Source: Pseudomonadota bacterium
GTDB taxonomy: Bacteria > Pseudomonadota > Gammaproteobacteria > Burkholderiales > Burkholderiaceae_C
DNA: 64,000 nt
Assembly (NCBI GenBank): GCA_018241265.1
Contig: JAFEEF010000043.1
Coordinates: forward strand, 62,001 to 126,000
Direction of reading: 5' to 3'
This document shows, piece after piece, positions 1-8,713 of the stretch (positions are counted from its first letter, which is position 1; the number at the start of each line of letters is the position of its first letter). Both the position numbers and the translations under genes were made by a program. The notes below the pieces were generated by a model. It was not told where the DNA came from and ran no database searches. It saw only the letters and a list, made by a program, of their open reading frames with translations.

Positions 1-1
1 G

Positions 2-1099
2 ATCATGCCGCCGATCTATGCGACCTCGACCTATGTGCAGCAGAGCCCGGGCGTGCACAAGGGCTACGACTACGGCCGCTCGCACAACCCGACGCGCTAT
101 GCGCTCGAGCGCTGCGTCGCCGATCTCGAAAGCGGCGCCGCCGGCTTCGCGTTCGCGTCCGGGCTCGCGGCCATCTCGACGGTGCTGGAACTGGTCGATG
201 CCCATGCGCACATCGTCGCGAGCGACGACCTCTACGGCGGCACCTTCCGTCTCTTCGAGCGGGTGCGCAAGCGCAGCGCGGGACATCGCTTCAGCTTCGC
301 CGACCTCGCCGCGCCCGGCGCGCTCGAAGCCGCGCTGCAGCCCGATACCAGGCTGGTCTGGGTGGAGACGCCGACCAATCCGCTGCTGCGCCTGGCGGAC
401 CTGCGCGCGATCGCGCGCATCTGCCGGGAGCGCGGCATCCTTTGCGTCGCCGACAACACCTTCGCGAGCCCGTACGTGCAGCGGCCGCTGGAGCTCGGCT
501 TCGATGTCGTCGTGCATTCGACGACCAAGTACCTCAACGGCCATTCCGACGTCATCGGCGGCGTCGCGGTCGTGTCGAATTCGACCCGGCATGCCGACCT
601 GCGCGAGCGCCTGGGCTTCCTGCAGAACTCGGTCGGCGCGATCGCCGGGCCGTTCGACAGCTTCCTGACCTTGCGCGGCGTCAAGACGCTGGCGTTGCGC
701 ATGCAGCGCCACTGCGAGAGCGCATCCGAACTGGCGTCATGGCTGGAGCGCGAGCCCAAGGTCGCGCGCGTGCACTATCCCGGCCTCGAATCGCATCCGC
801 AGCATCGCCTCGCGAAGGCGCAGATGCACGGATTCGGCGGGATGATCTCGATGGACCTGAAGACCGATCTGGCGGGTGCGCGGCGCTTCCTCGAGGCCGT
901 GCGGATCTTCGCGCTGGCCGAAAGCCTGGGCGGCGTCGAAAGCCTCATCGAGCATCCGGCCATCATGACCCACGCGACGATCCCGGCCGAGACGCGGGCG
1001 CGTCTGGGCATCGGCGACGCGCTGGTGCGGCTGTCGGTCGGCGTCGAAGACCTGGCGGACCTGCGGCAGGACCTGGCGCAGGCACTCGCCCGCGTGTGA
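2..1099 (+). CDS. Cys/Met-metabolism PLP-dependent enzyme (cystathionine gamma-synthase/beta-lyase type), 5' end outside window
   Basis: Trans-sulfuration family enzyme that uses pyridoxal phosphate for gamma-replacement or beta/gamma-elimination on homoserine/cysteine derivatives. The frame is open to the left edge and begins inside the conserved N-terminal block (MPPIYATSTYVQ, then YDYGRSHNPTR), so the first 15-25 residues lie outside the window. The PLP lysine is in HSTTKYLNGHSD (codon 527-529). The VETPTNP and VADNTFASPY blocks and the C-terminal SLGGVESLIEHPA motif are all present. The family is certain. Whether it is MetB, MetC or an O-succinylhomoserine sulfhydrylase cannot be decided from motifs alone. 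It stands alone before a response regulator, with no other met gene beside it. Confidence 0.9.
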   Translation: MMPPIYATSTYVQQSPGVHKGYDYGRSHNPTRYALERCVADLESGAAGFAFASGLAAISTVLELVDAHAHIVASDDLYGGTFRLFERVRKRSAGHRFSFADLAAPGALEAALQPDTRLVWVETPTNPLLRLADLRAIARICRERGILCVADNTFASPYVQRPLELGFDVVVHSTTKYLNGHSDVIGGVAVVSNSTRHADLRERLGFLQNSVGAIAGPFDSFLTLRGVKTLALRMQRHCESASELASWLEREPKVARVHYPGLESHPQHRLAKAQMHGFGGMISMDLKTDLAGARRFLEAVRIFALAESLGGVESLIEHPAIMTHATIPAETRARLGIGDALVRLSVGVEDLADLRQDLAQALARV

Positions 1100-1171
1100 G
1101 CCCACGCGCGGCGGGGGCAATCCTTGAACGGCTGACGCGCCGAACCGCGCGCCGCAGAATCGATCGAACCA

Positions 1172-1187
1172 GGTGACGCAGATCACC
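1172..1187. promoter_or_regulatory. Short dyad upstream of the response regulator gene
   Basis: GGTGA-N6-TCACC is a perfect inverted repeat ending 25 bp before the ATG of the response regulator. It could be an operator. No factor can be assigned, and a five-base arm can arise by chance. Confidence 0.25.
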
Positions 1188-1212
1188 CTTTGAGCAGCAG
1201 CGGAGAACGTTC

Positions 1213-1659
1213 ATGAACCAGGTTGCGCCGACGACTGCTTCCGAGCAGGACGCCATCCACGGCACGGTGCTGTGCATCGAGGACCACCCGGTGACGATGG
1301 CGGTGGTCGAAGGCATGCTCGCGACGTTCCCCGGCATCAAGCTGCTGAAGGCGGGCGGCGGCCGCGAAGGGGTGCACATCGCGCGCACGCAATTGCCCGA
1401 ACTGATCCTGCTCGACATGCGGCTGCCCGACATCAGCGGGCTCGAAGTCGTGCGCGCGCTCAGCGACGAGATCTCGCAGCAGAAGCTCGCCGTCGTGCTG
1501 CTCACCGCCGACAACTTCTCGATCGACGTCGTCAAGGCGATGAGCCTGGGCGCGCGCGACTACTGGATCAAGCCGCTGACGCTCGCGAAGCTGCAGGGCA
1601 CGCTCGGGCGCTTGCTCGAGCGGGTGCGCGCCGATCGGGCGCGGCGCGCACAAAGGTAG
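1213..1659 (+). CDS. Single-domain response regulator (CheY-like receiver)
   Basis: A stand-alone REC domain of 148 aa with no output domain. The acidic pair is E23-D24 and the phosphoacceptor is D68 in LLDMRLPD. The switch threonine is T98 in LLTAD and the conserved lysine is K120 in IKPL. All receiver-activation residues are therefore present, and the protein should be phosphorylated by a histidine kinase. About 15 N-terminal residues precede the domain. No kinase gene is adjacent, so the partner lies elsewhere. The start is preceded by GGAGAACG about 7 nt upstream. Such proteins act by protein-protein contact in chemotaxis, phosphorelay or second-messenger control; which of these applies here is unknown. 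Confidence 0.88.
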   Translation: MNQVAPTTASEQDAIHGTVLCIEDHPVTMAVVEGMLATFPGIKLLKAGGGREGVHIARTQLPELILLDMRLPDISGLEVVRALSDEISQQKLAVVLLTADNFSIDVVKAMSLGARDYWIKPLTLAKLQGTLGRLLERVRADRARRAQR

Positions 1660-1662
1660 TCG

Positions 1663-2232
1663 TTACTGCTTGACCGCCTCCACCTGGATCAGCAGGTGGA
1701 TCTGGTCCGAGAAGCCGTAGTTGAGACCGTAGCTCACGTCCCACTGGCTGCGCGTGATGGTCGTCTCGAAGTCGCCGCCGCAGACCTCGCGCTTCAGCAT
1801 CGGGCTCTGGTAGCAGTTGAAGTGCACCGCCTTCAACGTGACCGGATTGGTCTTGCCGCGCATCGTCAGCTGGCCCGCCACCTCGGTCACCTTGTCGCCG
1901 TCGAACGTGAACTTGTCGCCGACGAACTTGGCGGTCGGATAGGTCTCGCTGTCGAAGAAGTCCTTGCTCATCAGGTGCTTGTTGAGCGCCGGGACGCCGG
2001 AGTTGACCGAGCCGGTGTCGAAGGTCACCTCGACCTTGCCGGTCTTGGCCGCGCGGTCCAGGGTCACGCTGCCTTCCTTCTTGTCGAAGCGGCCGCGGTT
2101 GGTCGACGTGTTGAAGTGCATGATCTCGTAGACCACCGTCGTGTGGGTCGGATCGATCGCATAGGTGGCCGGCTCGGCCTGGGCGACAGCCGCGAGGGTC
2201 GTCAGTGCAACGGCGGTCAGGAAGGTCTTCAT
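1663..2232 (-). CDS. YceI-family periplasmic lipid-binding-like protein (first copy)
   Basis: YceI family beta-barrel (lipocalin-like fold) of 189 aa, with a clear Sec signal peptide (MKTFLTAVALTTLAAVAQA) and a mature start at EPATYAIDPTH. Family features include HTTVVYEIMHFNTS near the N-terminus, LTMRGKTNPVTL in the middle and WDVSYGLNYGFSDQI near the C-terminus. The family is periplasmic and linked to binding of isoprenoid or other hydrophobic molecules and to stress. The ATG at 2232 has an AGGAG ribosome site just upstream. The frame remains open upstream through the tandem repeat to a TTG, but that extension has no signal-peptide logic. It is last in a run b561-YceI-YceI, an association also known from E. 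coli yceJ-yceI. Confidence 0.9.
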   Translation of the reverse strand: MKTFLTAVALTTLAAVAQAEPATYAIDPTHTTVVYEIMHFNTSTNRGRFDKKEGSVTLDRAAKTGKVEVTFDTGSVNSGVPALNKHLMSKDFFDSETYPTAKFVGDKFTFDGDKVTEVAGQLTMRGKTNPVTLKAVHFNCYQSPMLKREVCGGDFETTITRSQWDVSYGLNYGFSDQIHLLIQVEAVKQ

Positions 2233-2256
2233 CGGAGGATCTCCTCGGGTTGGAAA

Positions 2257-2348
2257 GCGGTCACGCAAGCGGTCACGAAAGCGGTCACGCAAGCGGTCAC
2301 GAAAGCGGTCACGAAAGCGGTCACGAAAGCGGTCACGAAAGCGGTCAC
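2257..2348. repeat. 12-bp tandem repeat (minisatellite) between two YceI genes
   Basis: Seven complete head-to-tail copies of GCGGTCACGAAA, followed by an 8-nt partial copy. Copies 1 and 3 read GCGGTCACGCAA. The array fills the space between the upstream YceI gene, whose TGA stop at 2345-2347 lies inside the partial copy, and the ribosome site of the downstream YceI gene. On the coding strand each unit contains TGACC. Because 12 is a multiple of 3, every unit places another TGA in the same frame as the upstream gene's stop. It is not a CRISPR, since there are no spacers. Confidence 0.97.
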
Positions 2349-2926
2349 ATCGAGCCGACGCCGTTCAGCGTCAGCTTGAACTTCACCTGCACGTCGTCGG
2401 CCACCATCGACGTGTCGGCCCAGTCGCCGTCGCCGATCTTGTAGTCGAGCCGCTTGATCGTGAACGCGCCGGTGGCGGTGGTCGTGCCGCCGGCCTGCGT
2501 CAGCGCGACCGGCACGACGACGTCGTGCGCATGGCCCTTGATCGTAAGCTTGCCGGCGACATCGAACTTGCCCGCGCCGCTCGCCTTGATGCTCGTGCTC
2601 TGGAAGGTCGCGTTGGCGCTCTTCTTGGTGTCGAACCACTCCGGCTTGACGAGCTCGGCCTCGACCTCGGCGGCCCCGAGGCTGGCGCTCGTCAGGTCGA
2701 TCGTGAAGGCGACACGGCCGCCGGCCGGCTGCTTCGGATCGAACGCGATCTGCGCATCGAAGCGCTTGAACTTGCCTTCGACCGGCACGCCGGTCTGCTT
2801 GAACGTGAAGGCGATCTCGCTCTGCGCCGGGACCAGCTTGGCGGCGGTCTGCGCCAGCGCGGCCGGCGCGACGAAGCAGGCGGCGATCGCGAACGCGGCG
2901 ATCGGAGTGGACATGCGCAAGGTCAT
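2345..2926 (-). CDS. YceI-family protein (second copy)
   Basis: A second YceI-family protein of 193 aa, diverged from its neighbour. The signal peptide runs to about residue 25 (AAALAQ region), then AAKLVPAQSEIAFTFKQTGVP begins the barrel. Typical motifs are VEGKFKRFDAQIAFDP, a FDTKKSANATFQST segment, and GKLTIKGHAHDVVVPV in place of the LTMRGKT motif of the other copy. The stop codon falls inside the tandem repeat. ATG 2926 is used here; ATG 2914 would also keep the signal peptide. It lies 33 bp downstream of the cytochrome b561 gene on the same strand, so it probably shares that transcript. Confidence 0.88.
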   Translation of the reverse strand: MTLRMSTPIAAFAIAACFVAPAALAQTAAKLVPAQSEIAFTFKQTGVPVEGKFKRFDAQIAFDPKQPAGGRVAFTIDLTSASLGAAEVEAELVKPEWFDTKKSANATFQSTSIKASGAGKFDVAGKLTIKGHAHDVVVPVALTQAGGTTTATGAFTIKRLDYKIGDGDWADTSMVADDVQVKFKLTLNGVGSM

Positions 2927-2959
2927 CGAAGGGGCTCTTTCGCGAGGATCGTTGGAGGT

Positions 2960-3505
2960 TCAGCGCGCCGGCCACATGCGGCCGATCAGGCCGTCGCGGT
3001 CGACGAGCTGGTGCTTCAGCGCGCCGGCGATGTGCAGGACGACGAGCCCGCCGAGCAGCCAGGCCAGCACATGGTGCACTTCCTTCAGGTTCTCGGCCAG
3101 CGCCTTGTCCGGGCTCACGAAGTCGGGCAGCGGCAGCACGCCGAACCAGACGATAGGAAAGCCTGCGGCCGAGCTGTACGCCCAGCCCGACAGCGGCACC
3201 GCGAAGAAGAAGACGTAGAGCAGCAGATGCGTCGCGTGGGCCGCGCGCGCCTGCCAGGCCGGCATCGCGACATCAGGCGGCGGCCGATGGCCCAGGCGCC
3301 ACAGGAGCCGCAGCGCGGACAGCACGAGGATCGTGACGCCCGCCCACTTGTGCCAGTTGAAGAGCTTCAGCCGCATCGGCGACAGCGGCAGGTCGCTCAT
3401 GTAGAGGCCGACGCCGAGCGAGCAGATGATCGCGATCGCGAGCACCCAGTGGAACGCCACGGCGATGCCGGTGTAGTGCGCGCTGGCGGTCGGGGATCGG
3501 GCCAT
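2960..3505 (-). CDS. Cytochrome b561 family membrane protein
   Basis: Di-heme b-type cytochrome of 181 aa with four predicted transmembrane helices. Candidate heme-ligand histidines are in AVAFHWVLA, FNWHKWAG, ARAAHATHLL and the HHVLAW...VVLHIAGALKHQL segment. Proteins of this type pass electrons across the inner membrane, probably from quinol. Start ATG 3505 (MARSPTASAHYTG) was chosen over upstream in-frame codons because the upstream residues are charged and unlike the family. It is first in the b561-YceI-YceI set, an arrangement conserved in many proteobacteria, which suggests joint work on quinone or another hydrophobic redox compound; that role is inferred. Confidence 0.92.
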   Translation of the reverse strand: MARSPTASAHYTGIAVAFHWVLAIAIICSLGVGLYMSDLPLSPMRLKLFNWHKWAGVTILVLSALRLLWRLGHRPPPDVAMPAWQARAAHATHLLLYVFFFAVPLSGWAYSSAAGFPIVWFGVLPLPDFVSPDKALAENLKEVHHVLAWLLGGLVVLHIAGALKHQLVDRDGLIGRMWPAR

Positions 3506-3684
3506 GGTCGTTGGGTTCGGTCGGTCTGGCTTCAGCTTCAGTCGGGGCGAGAGACTATGACGCGGACATGGCCGGCGAGTTCGCGCCGGTTGAAGGACGC
3601 GTTCAAAGAATTGCAACCGCGTGCCATGACGAGAGGCCGCCGCCGCGTTGATTCCAAGCCCGGCGGGCCCGGTTCAACCAGCCG

Positions 3685-4698
3685 TCACAGCACCGCGCGC
3701 CGCAACTCGGGGAACACCTTGCCGACCTTGCCGAGCAGGTAGTCGCCATAGGTGCCGTCGAAGGCATGCACATTGGCGCGGTCCCAGCGCGCCGCGCTGT
3801 CGTCGGGCGCGGCCGGCAGGCCTTCGATCGGCCGCACGCGCGCGCCGAACGCCGGATCGAAGAAGAACGGAAACGACAGCCGGTCGCGTCCCGAGGTGTT
3901 CAGCGCGACGCGATGCGGCGTCGAGCGGTAGAGCCCGCCGGTCATGCGGTCGAGCATGTCCCCGATGTTGCAGACGAAGGAGGCGGGCAGCGGCGGCGCG
4001 GCGATCCAGCCGTCGGACGTCTTGACCGCGAGGCCGCCGACATCGTCCTGGCGCAGGATGGTCAGGAGCCCGTAGTCGCTGTGCTCGCCGACGCCCCACG
4101 CCGCATCGGTACCGGCGGGCGCCGGCCGCGTCGGGTAGTTGAAGATGCGGAACAGGATCAACGGGTCGGCGGTGCAGCGCGCGTGGAAGTAGTCGGCCGG
4201 CAGATCGAGGCTGAGCGCGACGCCTTCCATCAGCCGGTGGCCGAGCGTCGTCAACGCATCGATGTAGGCCAGGACCGTTTCCGTGAAACCGGCCAGCTGC
4301 GGCAGATCGGACCCGCCCGGCATCAGGTTCGGGCCGTGCACCGGCAGGCCGGCTTGCACGCGCGGATCGGCAGCGCCGAGTTCGCTGCCGAAGTAGAGGC
4401 CTTCCTTCCAGTCGGGACGTCCCGACGTCAGCTCGCCGCCGGGCGGAAAATAGCCGCGCCAGGCACGCCCGCCGAGCGCCATGCGCCAGCGCAGCTTGGT
4501 CGGCAGGTCGAGCGCGAAGAAGGCGCGGGCCAGCGTTTCGAGGCGTGCCGCCAGTGCCTCGTCGACGCCATGGCCGACGATGTAGAAGAAGCCATGCGTG
4601 CGGCAGGCCGCGCCGATCGCACGGGCTACGTCGGCGCGTTCGGCCGCGCTGCCGGACGCGAGCGGCGCGATGTCGATGACCGGGAGCGCGTCCATCAC
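3685..4698 (-). CDS. Fe(II)/2-oxoglutarate-dependent dioxygenase, isopenicillin N synthase-like
   Basis: Non-heme iron oxygenase of 337 aa with the DIOX_N domain (VIDIAPL...[14 protein letters not shown]) followed by the double-stranded beta-helix. The iron triad is H206 and D208 in GEHSDYG, and H262 in STPHRV. The 2-oxoglutarate carboxylate site is R273-x-S275 in RLSFPFF. All active-site residues are therefore present. Bacterial members hydroxylate or desaturate small molecules or form ethylene; the substrate cannot be read from the sequence. The gene starts 2 bp after the stop of the exported methyltransferase upstream of it, so the two are co-transcribed and may act in the same process. 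Confidence 0.9.
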   Translation of the reverse strand: MMDALPVIDIAPLASGSAAERADVARAIGAACRTHGFFYIVGHGVDEALAARLETLARAFFALDLPTKLRWRMALGGRAWRGYFPPGGELTSGRPDWKEGLYFGSELGAADPRVQAGLPVHGPNLMPGGSDLPQLAGFTETVLAYIDALTTLGHRLMEGVALSLDLPADYFHARCTADPLILFRIFNYPTRPAPAGTDAAWGVGEHSDYGLLTILRQDDVGGLAVKTSDGWIAAPPLPASFVCNIGDMLDRMTGGLYRSTPHRVALNTSGRDRLSFPFFFDPAFGARVRPIEGLPAAPDDSAARWDRANVHAFDGTYGDYLLGKVGKVFPELRRAVL

Positions 4699-4700
4699 GA

Positions 4701-5546
4701 TCAGCGGGCCTGCTTGATGAAGCGCAAGGTCATGCGGTCGGACTCGCCGATGGCGAGGTACTCGTCGCGGTCGACATCGCCGCCGCGCAAGGTCGGCGGC
4801 AGCGACCAGACGCCATGCGGATGCTTGTGGTCGTCGCGCGGATTGGCATTGATCTCGCTGTGGCCGGCGAGCCGAAAGCCGGCGGCGCGCGCCCGGTAGA
4901 TCACGAACTCCTCGGTCAGGTAGCCGGTCTCGACCATCGTGCCGATAGGCGTCTCGGGCGGCGCCCGATGCTCCTCGATGCCGAGCACGCCGCCCGGCTT
5001 CAGCACCGCGTAGAAGCCGCGCAGCATCTCGTCGAGCGTGCCGTCCTTCATCCAGTTGTGCAGGTTGCGGAAGGTCAGCACGCGGTCGGCGCCGCCGGGT
5101 GGGGCGATGTCGGTGAACGCGCCATCCGTGGGCAGCCCTCCGACGTGCACGCGGCCGTAGGTCGCGGGATGGGCGACGAAGTTCGCTTCGAACGCGGCCT
5201 TGTCGCGCCGCGCCTCGTCGCTGTCGGAAGGATCGAGCGCAGCGTAGTAGTGGCCATGGTCGCGCACGAACGGCGCGAGGATCCGCGTGTACCAGCCGCC
5301 GCCGGGCGTGATCTCGACGATCGTCTGGTTCGCCGCCAGGCCGAAGTAGGTCAGCGTCGCCTGCGGATGGCGCGCGGCGTCGCGCGCCTTGTCGGCGTCC
5401 GGACGCTGCGGGCCGGCGATGACCGCGGCGAGCTTGCGCAGGTCGGCCGTGGGTGTCGGCTGCACGAGCACGGCATGGACCGACGTCGACAGGCCGTACA
5501 GCGCAGCGGCGAGTGCCGCGCGCCGGAGCTGGTTCGGATTCGTCAT
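4701..5546 (-). CDS. Predicted exported SAM-dependent methyltransferase
   Basis: 281-aa class I methyltransferase-like protein (COG4798-type) with the glycine-rich SAM motif in [14 protein letters not shown], an acidic strand end at YYAALDPSD, and a [10 protein letters not shown] motif. Unusually, it starts with a hydrophobic segment followed by A-x-A ([18 protein letters not shown]) that looks like a Sec signal peptide. This family is often predicted to be exported, which is biochemically puzzling because SAM is cytoplasmic. It is tightly linked (2 bp) to the downstream 2-oxoglutarate oxygenase. The methyl acceptor is unknown. Confidence 0.8.
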   Translation of the reverse strand: MTNPNQLRRAALAAALYGLSTSVHAVLVQPTPTADLRKLAAVIAGPQRPDADKARDAARHPQATLTYFGLAANQTIVEITPGGGWYTRILAPFVRDHGHYYAALDPSDSDEARRDKAAFEANFVAHPATYGRVHVGGLPTDGAFTDIAPPGGADRVLTFRNLHNWMKDGTLDEMLRGFYAVLKPGGVLGIEEHRAPPETPIGTMVETGYLTEEFVIYRARAAGFRLAGHSEINANPRDDHKHPHGVWSLPPTLRGGDVDRDEYLAIGESDRMTLRFIKQAR

Positions 5547-5589
5547 CGCGCCGATTCTGCGCGATCGTGCGATGCGATCGTGCGAGGCG

Positions 5590-6528
5590 CTAGCGCGGAT
5601 GCCGCCGCCGCTGCTGCCAGGCCAGCAACTCGCCGACCACGCCGCGCCGGAACGCCAGCACGCAGGCGACGAAGATCGCGCCGATGATCACGGTGACCCA
5701 GGACCCGACGCGGTCCGACAGGTACTCCTGCAAGGTCACGACGATGCCGGCGCCGACCACCGGGCCGAAGAACGTGCCGGTGCCGCCGAGCAGGGTCATC
5801 AGGATCACTTCGCCGGACGTCGCCTGCAGCACGTCGGTGAGCGCTGCGAAGCCGAGCACCAGTGCCTTCAGCGAGCCCGCGAGCCCCGCGATCGCCGCCG
5901 ACAGCACGAAGGCGACGAGCTTGTAGCGGTCGGCGTCGTAGCCGAGCGAAACGGCGCGCGGCTCGTTGTCGCGGATCGCCTTCAGCACCTGGCCGAACGG
6001 CGAATGCACGATGCGCACGATGAACAGGAACACCGCGATCGACACCAGCAGCACGAAGTAGTACATCGCGGTGTCGTTGCGCAGATGCACGAGGCCGAGC
6101 AGCGTGCCGCGCGGCATGCCCTGCAGCCCGTTCTCGCCGCCGGTGAACGGCGCCTGAAGGCAGACAAAGTAGACGAGCTGGTTCAGCGCCAGCGTGATCA
6201 TCGCGAAGTAGATGCCCTGGCGGCGGATCGCGATCAGGCCGATCACGAGGCCCATCAGCGCCGCGCTCGCGGTGCCGACGACGAGGCCGGTGATCGTGTC
6301 GAGCTGCTGCGCGGTGACGATCCAGCCGGTCACGTACGCCGAGAAGCCGAAGTAGGCCGCATGGCCGAACGACAGCATGCCGGCATAGCCGAGCAGCAGG
6401 TTGAAGGCGCACGCGAACATCGCGAAGCACAGCAGCTTCATCGCGAACACCGGATAGATGCCGGTGAACGGCAGCGCGATGAGCGCCAGCCCAAGGATCG
6501 CGTAGAAGATCGATGCGGAGCGGCCCAT
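5590..6528 (-). CDS. livM: Branched-chain amino acid-type ABC transporter permease LivM
   Basis: Inner-membrane permease of 312 aa. The LivM hallmark LLGYAGMLSFGHAAYFGFSAY lies near residues 40-60, several hydrophobic helices follow, and LLGGTGTFFGPVVGAG lies near the C-terminus. It forms the translocation path with LivH. ATG 6528 lies 2 bp beyond the LivH stop. It is the last gene of an iclR-livG-livF-binding protein-livH-livM operon. Family members import branched-chain amino acids, but also aromatic acids, urea and other organic acids, so the substrate is left open. Confidence 0.93.
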   Translation of the reverse strand: MGRSASIFYAILGLALIALPFTGIYPVFAMKLLCFAMFACAFNLLLGYAGMLSFGHAAYFGFSAYVTGWIVTAQQLDTITGLVVGTASAALMGLVIGLIAIRRQGIYFAMITLALNQLVYFVCLQAPFTGGENGLQGMPRGTLLGLVHLRNDTAMYYFVLLVSIAVFLFIVRIVHSPFGQVLKAIRDNEPRAVSLGYDADRYKLVAFVLSAAIAGLAGSLKALVLGFAALTDVLQATSGEVILMTLLGGTGTFFGPVVGAGIVVTLQEYLSDRVGSWVTVIIGAIFVACVLAFRRGVVGELLAWQQRRRHPR

Positions 6529-6530
6529 GG

Positions 6531-7415
6531 TCAGCTTTTCCCGAACAGGCCCGCCGGCCGCCAGACCAGCACGATCGCCATGATCACGAACACGACGATG
6601 TTCGAGGCTTCGGGATAGATCACCTTCGTGAACCCTTCGATGATCCCGAGCAGCAGGCCGCTGACGATGGAGCCGAGGATAGACCCCATGCCGCCGATCA
6701 CGACGACCGCGAACACCACGATGACGAGCGACGAGCCCATCAGCGGGCTGACCTGAACCACCGGCGCGGCCAGCACGCCCGCCAGCGCGGCCAGCGCGAT
6801 TCCGCCGGCGTAGGTCAGCATCACCATCACCGGCACGTTGATGCCGAAGGCCTGCACCAGCGACGCGTTCTCGGTGGCGGCGCGCAGGGTCGCGCCCAGG
6901 CGCGTGCGCTCGATCACGAACCAGGTCGCGAAGCAGACGACGAGCGACGCGACGATGACCCAGCCGCGGTAGATCGGCAGCACCATGAACCCGAGGTTCA
7001 TCGCGCCCTGCAGCGCGTCGGGCACCGGATAGGAATTGCCCGAGCTGCTGAAGCGATCGCGCAGCACGCCCTCGACGATCAGCGCGAAGCCGAACGTCAG
7101 CAGCAGGCCGTAGAGCGGGTCGAGCTTGTAGAGGTGGCGCAGCATCAGCCGCTCGAACACCAGGCCGATGATCGCCACGACGAGCGGCGCGACGATCAGC
7201 GCCCACCAGTAGTTGATGCCGAAGGCGTTCAGCGCGACATACGCGGCGAACGCGCCCAGCGTGTAGAACGCGCCGTGCGCGAAGTTCACGACGCCGAGCA
7301 GGCCGAAGATCACCGCCAGGCCCAGGCTCAGCATCGCATAGAACGAGCCGTTCACCAGCCCGAGCGTGAGCTGGCCGAGGATGACCGGCAGCGGATAGCC
7401 GAAGATCTGGATCAT
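6531..7415 (-). CDS. livH: Branched-chain amino acid-type ABC transporter permease LivH
   Basis: 294-aa permease beginning MIQIFGYPLPVILGQLTLGLVN. The LivH hallmark GLAVIFGLLGVVNFAHGAFY is near residues 32-50, and MGSSLVIVVFAVVVIGGMGSI is in the C-terminal third, followed by LVWRPAGLFGKS at the end. It is the partner of LivM (2 bp apart). It lies about 65 bp downstream of the binding-protein gene in the same operon. Confidence 0.93.
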   Translation of the reverse strand: MIQIFGYPLPVILGQLTLGLVNGSFYAMLSLGLAVIFGLLGVVNFAHGAFYTLGAFAAYVALNAFGINYWWALIVAPLVVAIIGLVFERLMLRHLYKLDPLYGLLLTFGFALIVEGVLRDRFSSSGNSYPVPDALQGAMNLGFMVLPIYRGWVIVASLVVCFATWFVIERTRLGATLRAATENASLVQAFGINVPVMVMLTYAGGIALAALAGVLAAPVVQVSPLMGSSLVIVVFAVVVIGGMGSILGSIVSGLLLGIIEGFTKVIYPEASNIVVFVIMAIVLVWRPAGLFGKS

Positions 7416-7480
7416 GGTCGCAGCGGGACGGCGGGTCGCGCATGGCTCGACGGCGCGTGCGCGCCGCCGGGCTCATGCGA

Positions 7481-8683
7481 CTACTTCTTGACGAGCGGGC
7501 AGGTCGAATCGGACAGCGACCCGAACGCCTCCTCGCCCTTCATCGTGCTGATGAGCTTGTAGTAGTCCCACGGGTACTTCGACTCGGCGGGCGTCTTGAC
7601 CTGCATCACGTACATGTCGTGCACCATCACGCCGTCGGCGCGGATGTAGCCGCCGGTCGCGAACATGTCGTTGACCTTCAGCTTCTTCAGCTCGGCCATG
7701 ACCTTGTCGCCGTCGGTCGTGCCGGCGTTCTTCACCGCGGTCAGGTACTGGATCGTGGCCGAGTAGTACGCCGCCTGGTTCATCGTCGGCTCCTTCTTCA
7801 TGATCTCGAAGTAGCGCTTGCTCCAGGCGCGCGTCTTGTCGTTCATGTCCCAGTACCAGCCGTCGGTGAGGTACAGGCCCTGCGCGGTCTTCAGGCCGAG
7901 CGCGTGGATGTCGCTGATGAAGGCGAGCAGCGCCGCCGGCTTCATCGTCTTGGTGATGCCGAACTCGTTGGCCGCCTTCAGCGAGTTGGTGAAGTCGTTG
8001 CCGGCGTTGGCGAGGCCGAGCACCTGCCCGCCCGAGCCCTGTGCCTGCAGCAGGAACGACGAGAAGTCGGTCGTGCCGAGCGGCACGCGCACCGAGCCGA
8101 TCGCCTTGCCGCCGTTGGCGACGACGACCTTGGTCGCCGCTTCCTGCAACTGCGTGCCGAACGCGTAGTCGGCGGTCAGGAAGTACCAGCTCTTGCCGCC
8201 CTGCTTGGTGATCACGCTCGCGGTGCCGTTGGCCAGCGCGGTCGTGTCGTAGGCGTAGTGCACGTTGTACGGCGTGCAGTCGGCATTCGTGATCGACGAG
8301 CCGGCCGCGCCGATCGCGATGAACGGCACCTTCTTCTGGCTCGCCACCTTGGCCATCGCGACGGACACGCCGGTGTTCGAGCCGCCGAGCACCATGTTCA
8401 GCCCGTTCTGGTCGGCCCACTCGCGGAACTTGGATGCGCCGACGTCGGGCTTGTTCTGGTGGTCGACCGTCAGCAACGTGATCTTGCGGCCGAGCACGGT
8501 GCCGCCGAAATCGGCGATCGCCATCTTCGCGGCTTCGATGCCGCCCTGGCCGATCACGTCCGCGTAGACGCCGGAGAGGTCGTCGATGTCGCCGATCACG
8601 ACGTCGGCGGCGCGCGCCGCGGTGGTGCCGAACAGCGCGGCGACGGCCAGGCCGGCGGCGATCGCGAGGGGGGTGCGTTTCAT
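7481..8683 (-). CDS. Periplasmic substrate-binding protein of Liv-type ABC transporter
   Basis: 400-aa type I periplasmic binding protein with a Sec signal peptide (MKRTPLAIAAGLAVAALFGTTAARA) and a mature start ADVVIGDIDDLSGVYADVIG. The Peripla_BP_6 features include a GGSNTGVSVAMAKVASQKK segment and WYFLTADYAFGTQLQ. The ligand is not predictable from sequence. This type of binding protein serves aromatic-acid, urea or amino-acid importers in Burkholderiales. It sits between livF (30 bp upstream) and livH in the iclR-led operon. Confidence 0.9.
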   Translation of the reverse strand: MKRTPLAIAAGLAVAALFGTTAARAADVVIGDIDDLSGVYADVIGQGGIEAAKMAIADFGGTVLGRKITLLTVDHQNKPDVGASKFREWADQNGLNMVLGGSNTGVSVAMAKVASQKKVPFIAIGAAGSSITNADCTPYNVHYAYDTTALANGTASVITKQGGKSWYFLTADYAFGTQLQEAATKVVVANGGKAIGSVRVPLGTTDFSSFLLQAQGSGGQVLGLANAGNDFTNSLKAANEFGITKTMKPAALLAFISDIHALGLKTAQGLYLTDGWYWDMNDKTRAWSKRYFEIMKKEPTMNQAAYYSATIQYLTAVKNAGTTDGDKVMAELKKLKVNDMFATGGYIRADGVMVHDMYVMQVKTPAESKYPWDYYKLISTMKGEEAFGSLSDSTCPLVKK

Positions 8684-8713
8684 GCGTAGCTCCTTGACTG
8701 GAAAGACGGGGAC

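Noticed and set aside
2257-2348. Possible CRISPR array.
   Set aside because: The units are 12 bp and directly adjacent with no spacers, and no cas genes are near.
2165-3742. A long plus-strand frame through the tandem repeat with an RKRSRKRS-like peptide.
   Set aside because: It is antisense to YceI and b561 genes with clear signal peptides and motifs; the peptide only reflects the 12-bp repeat.
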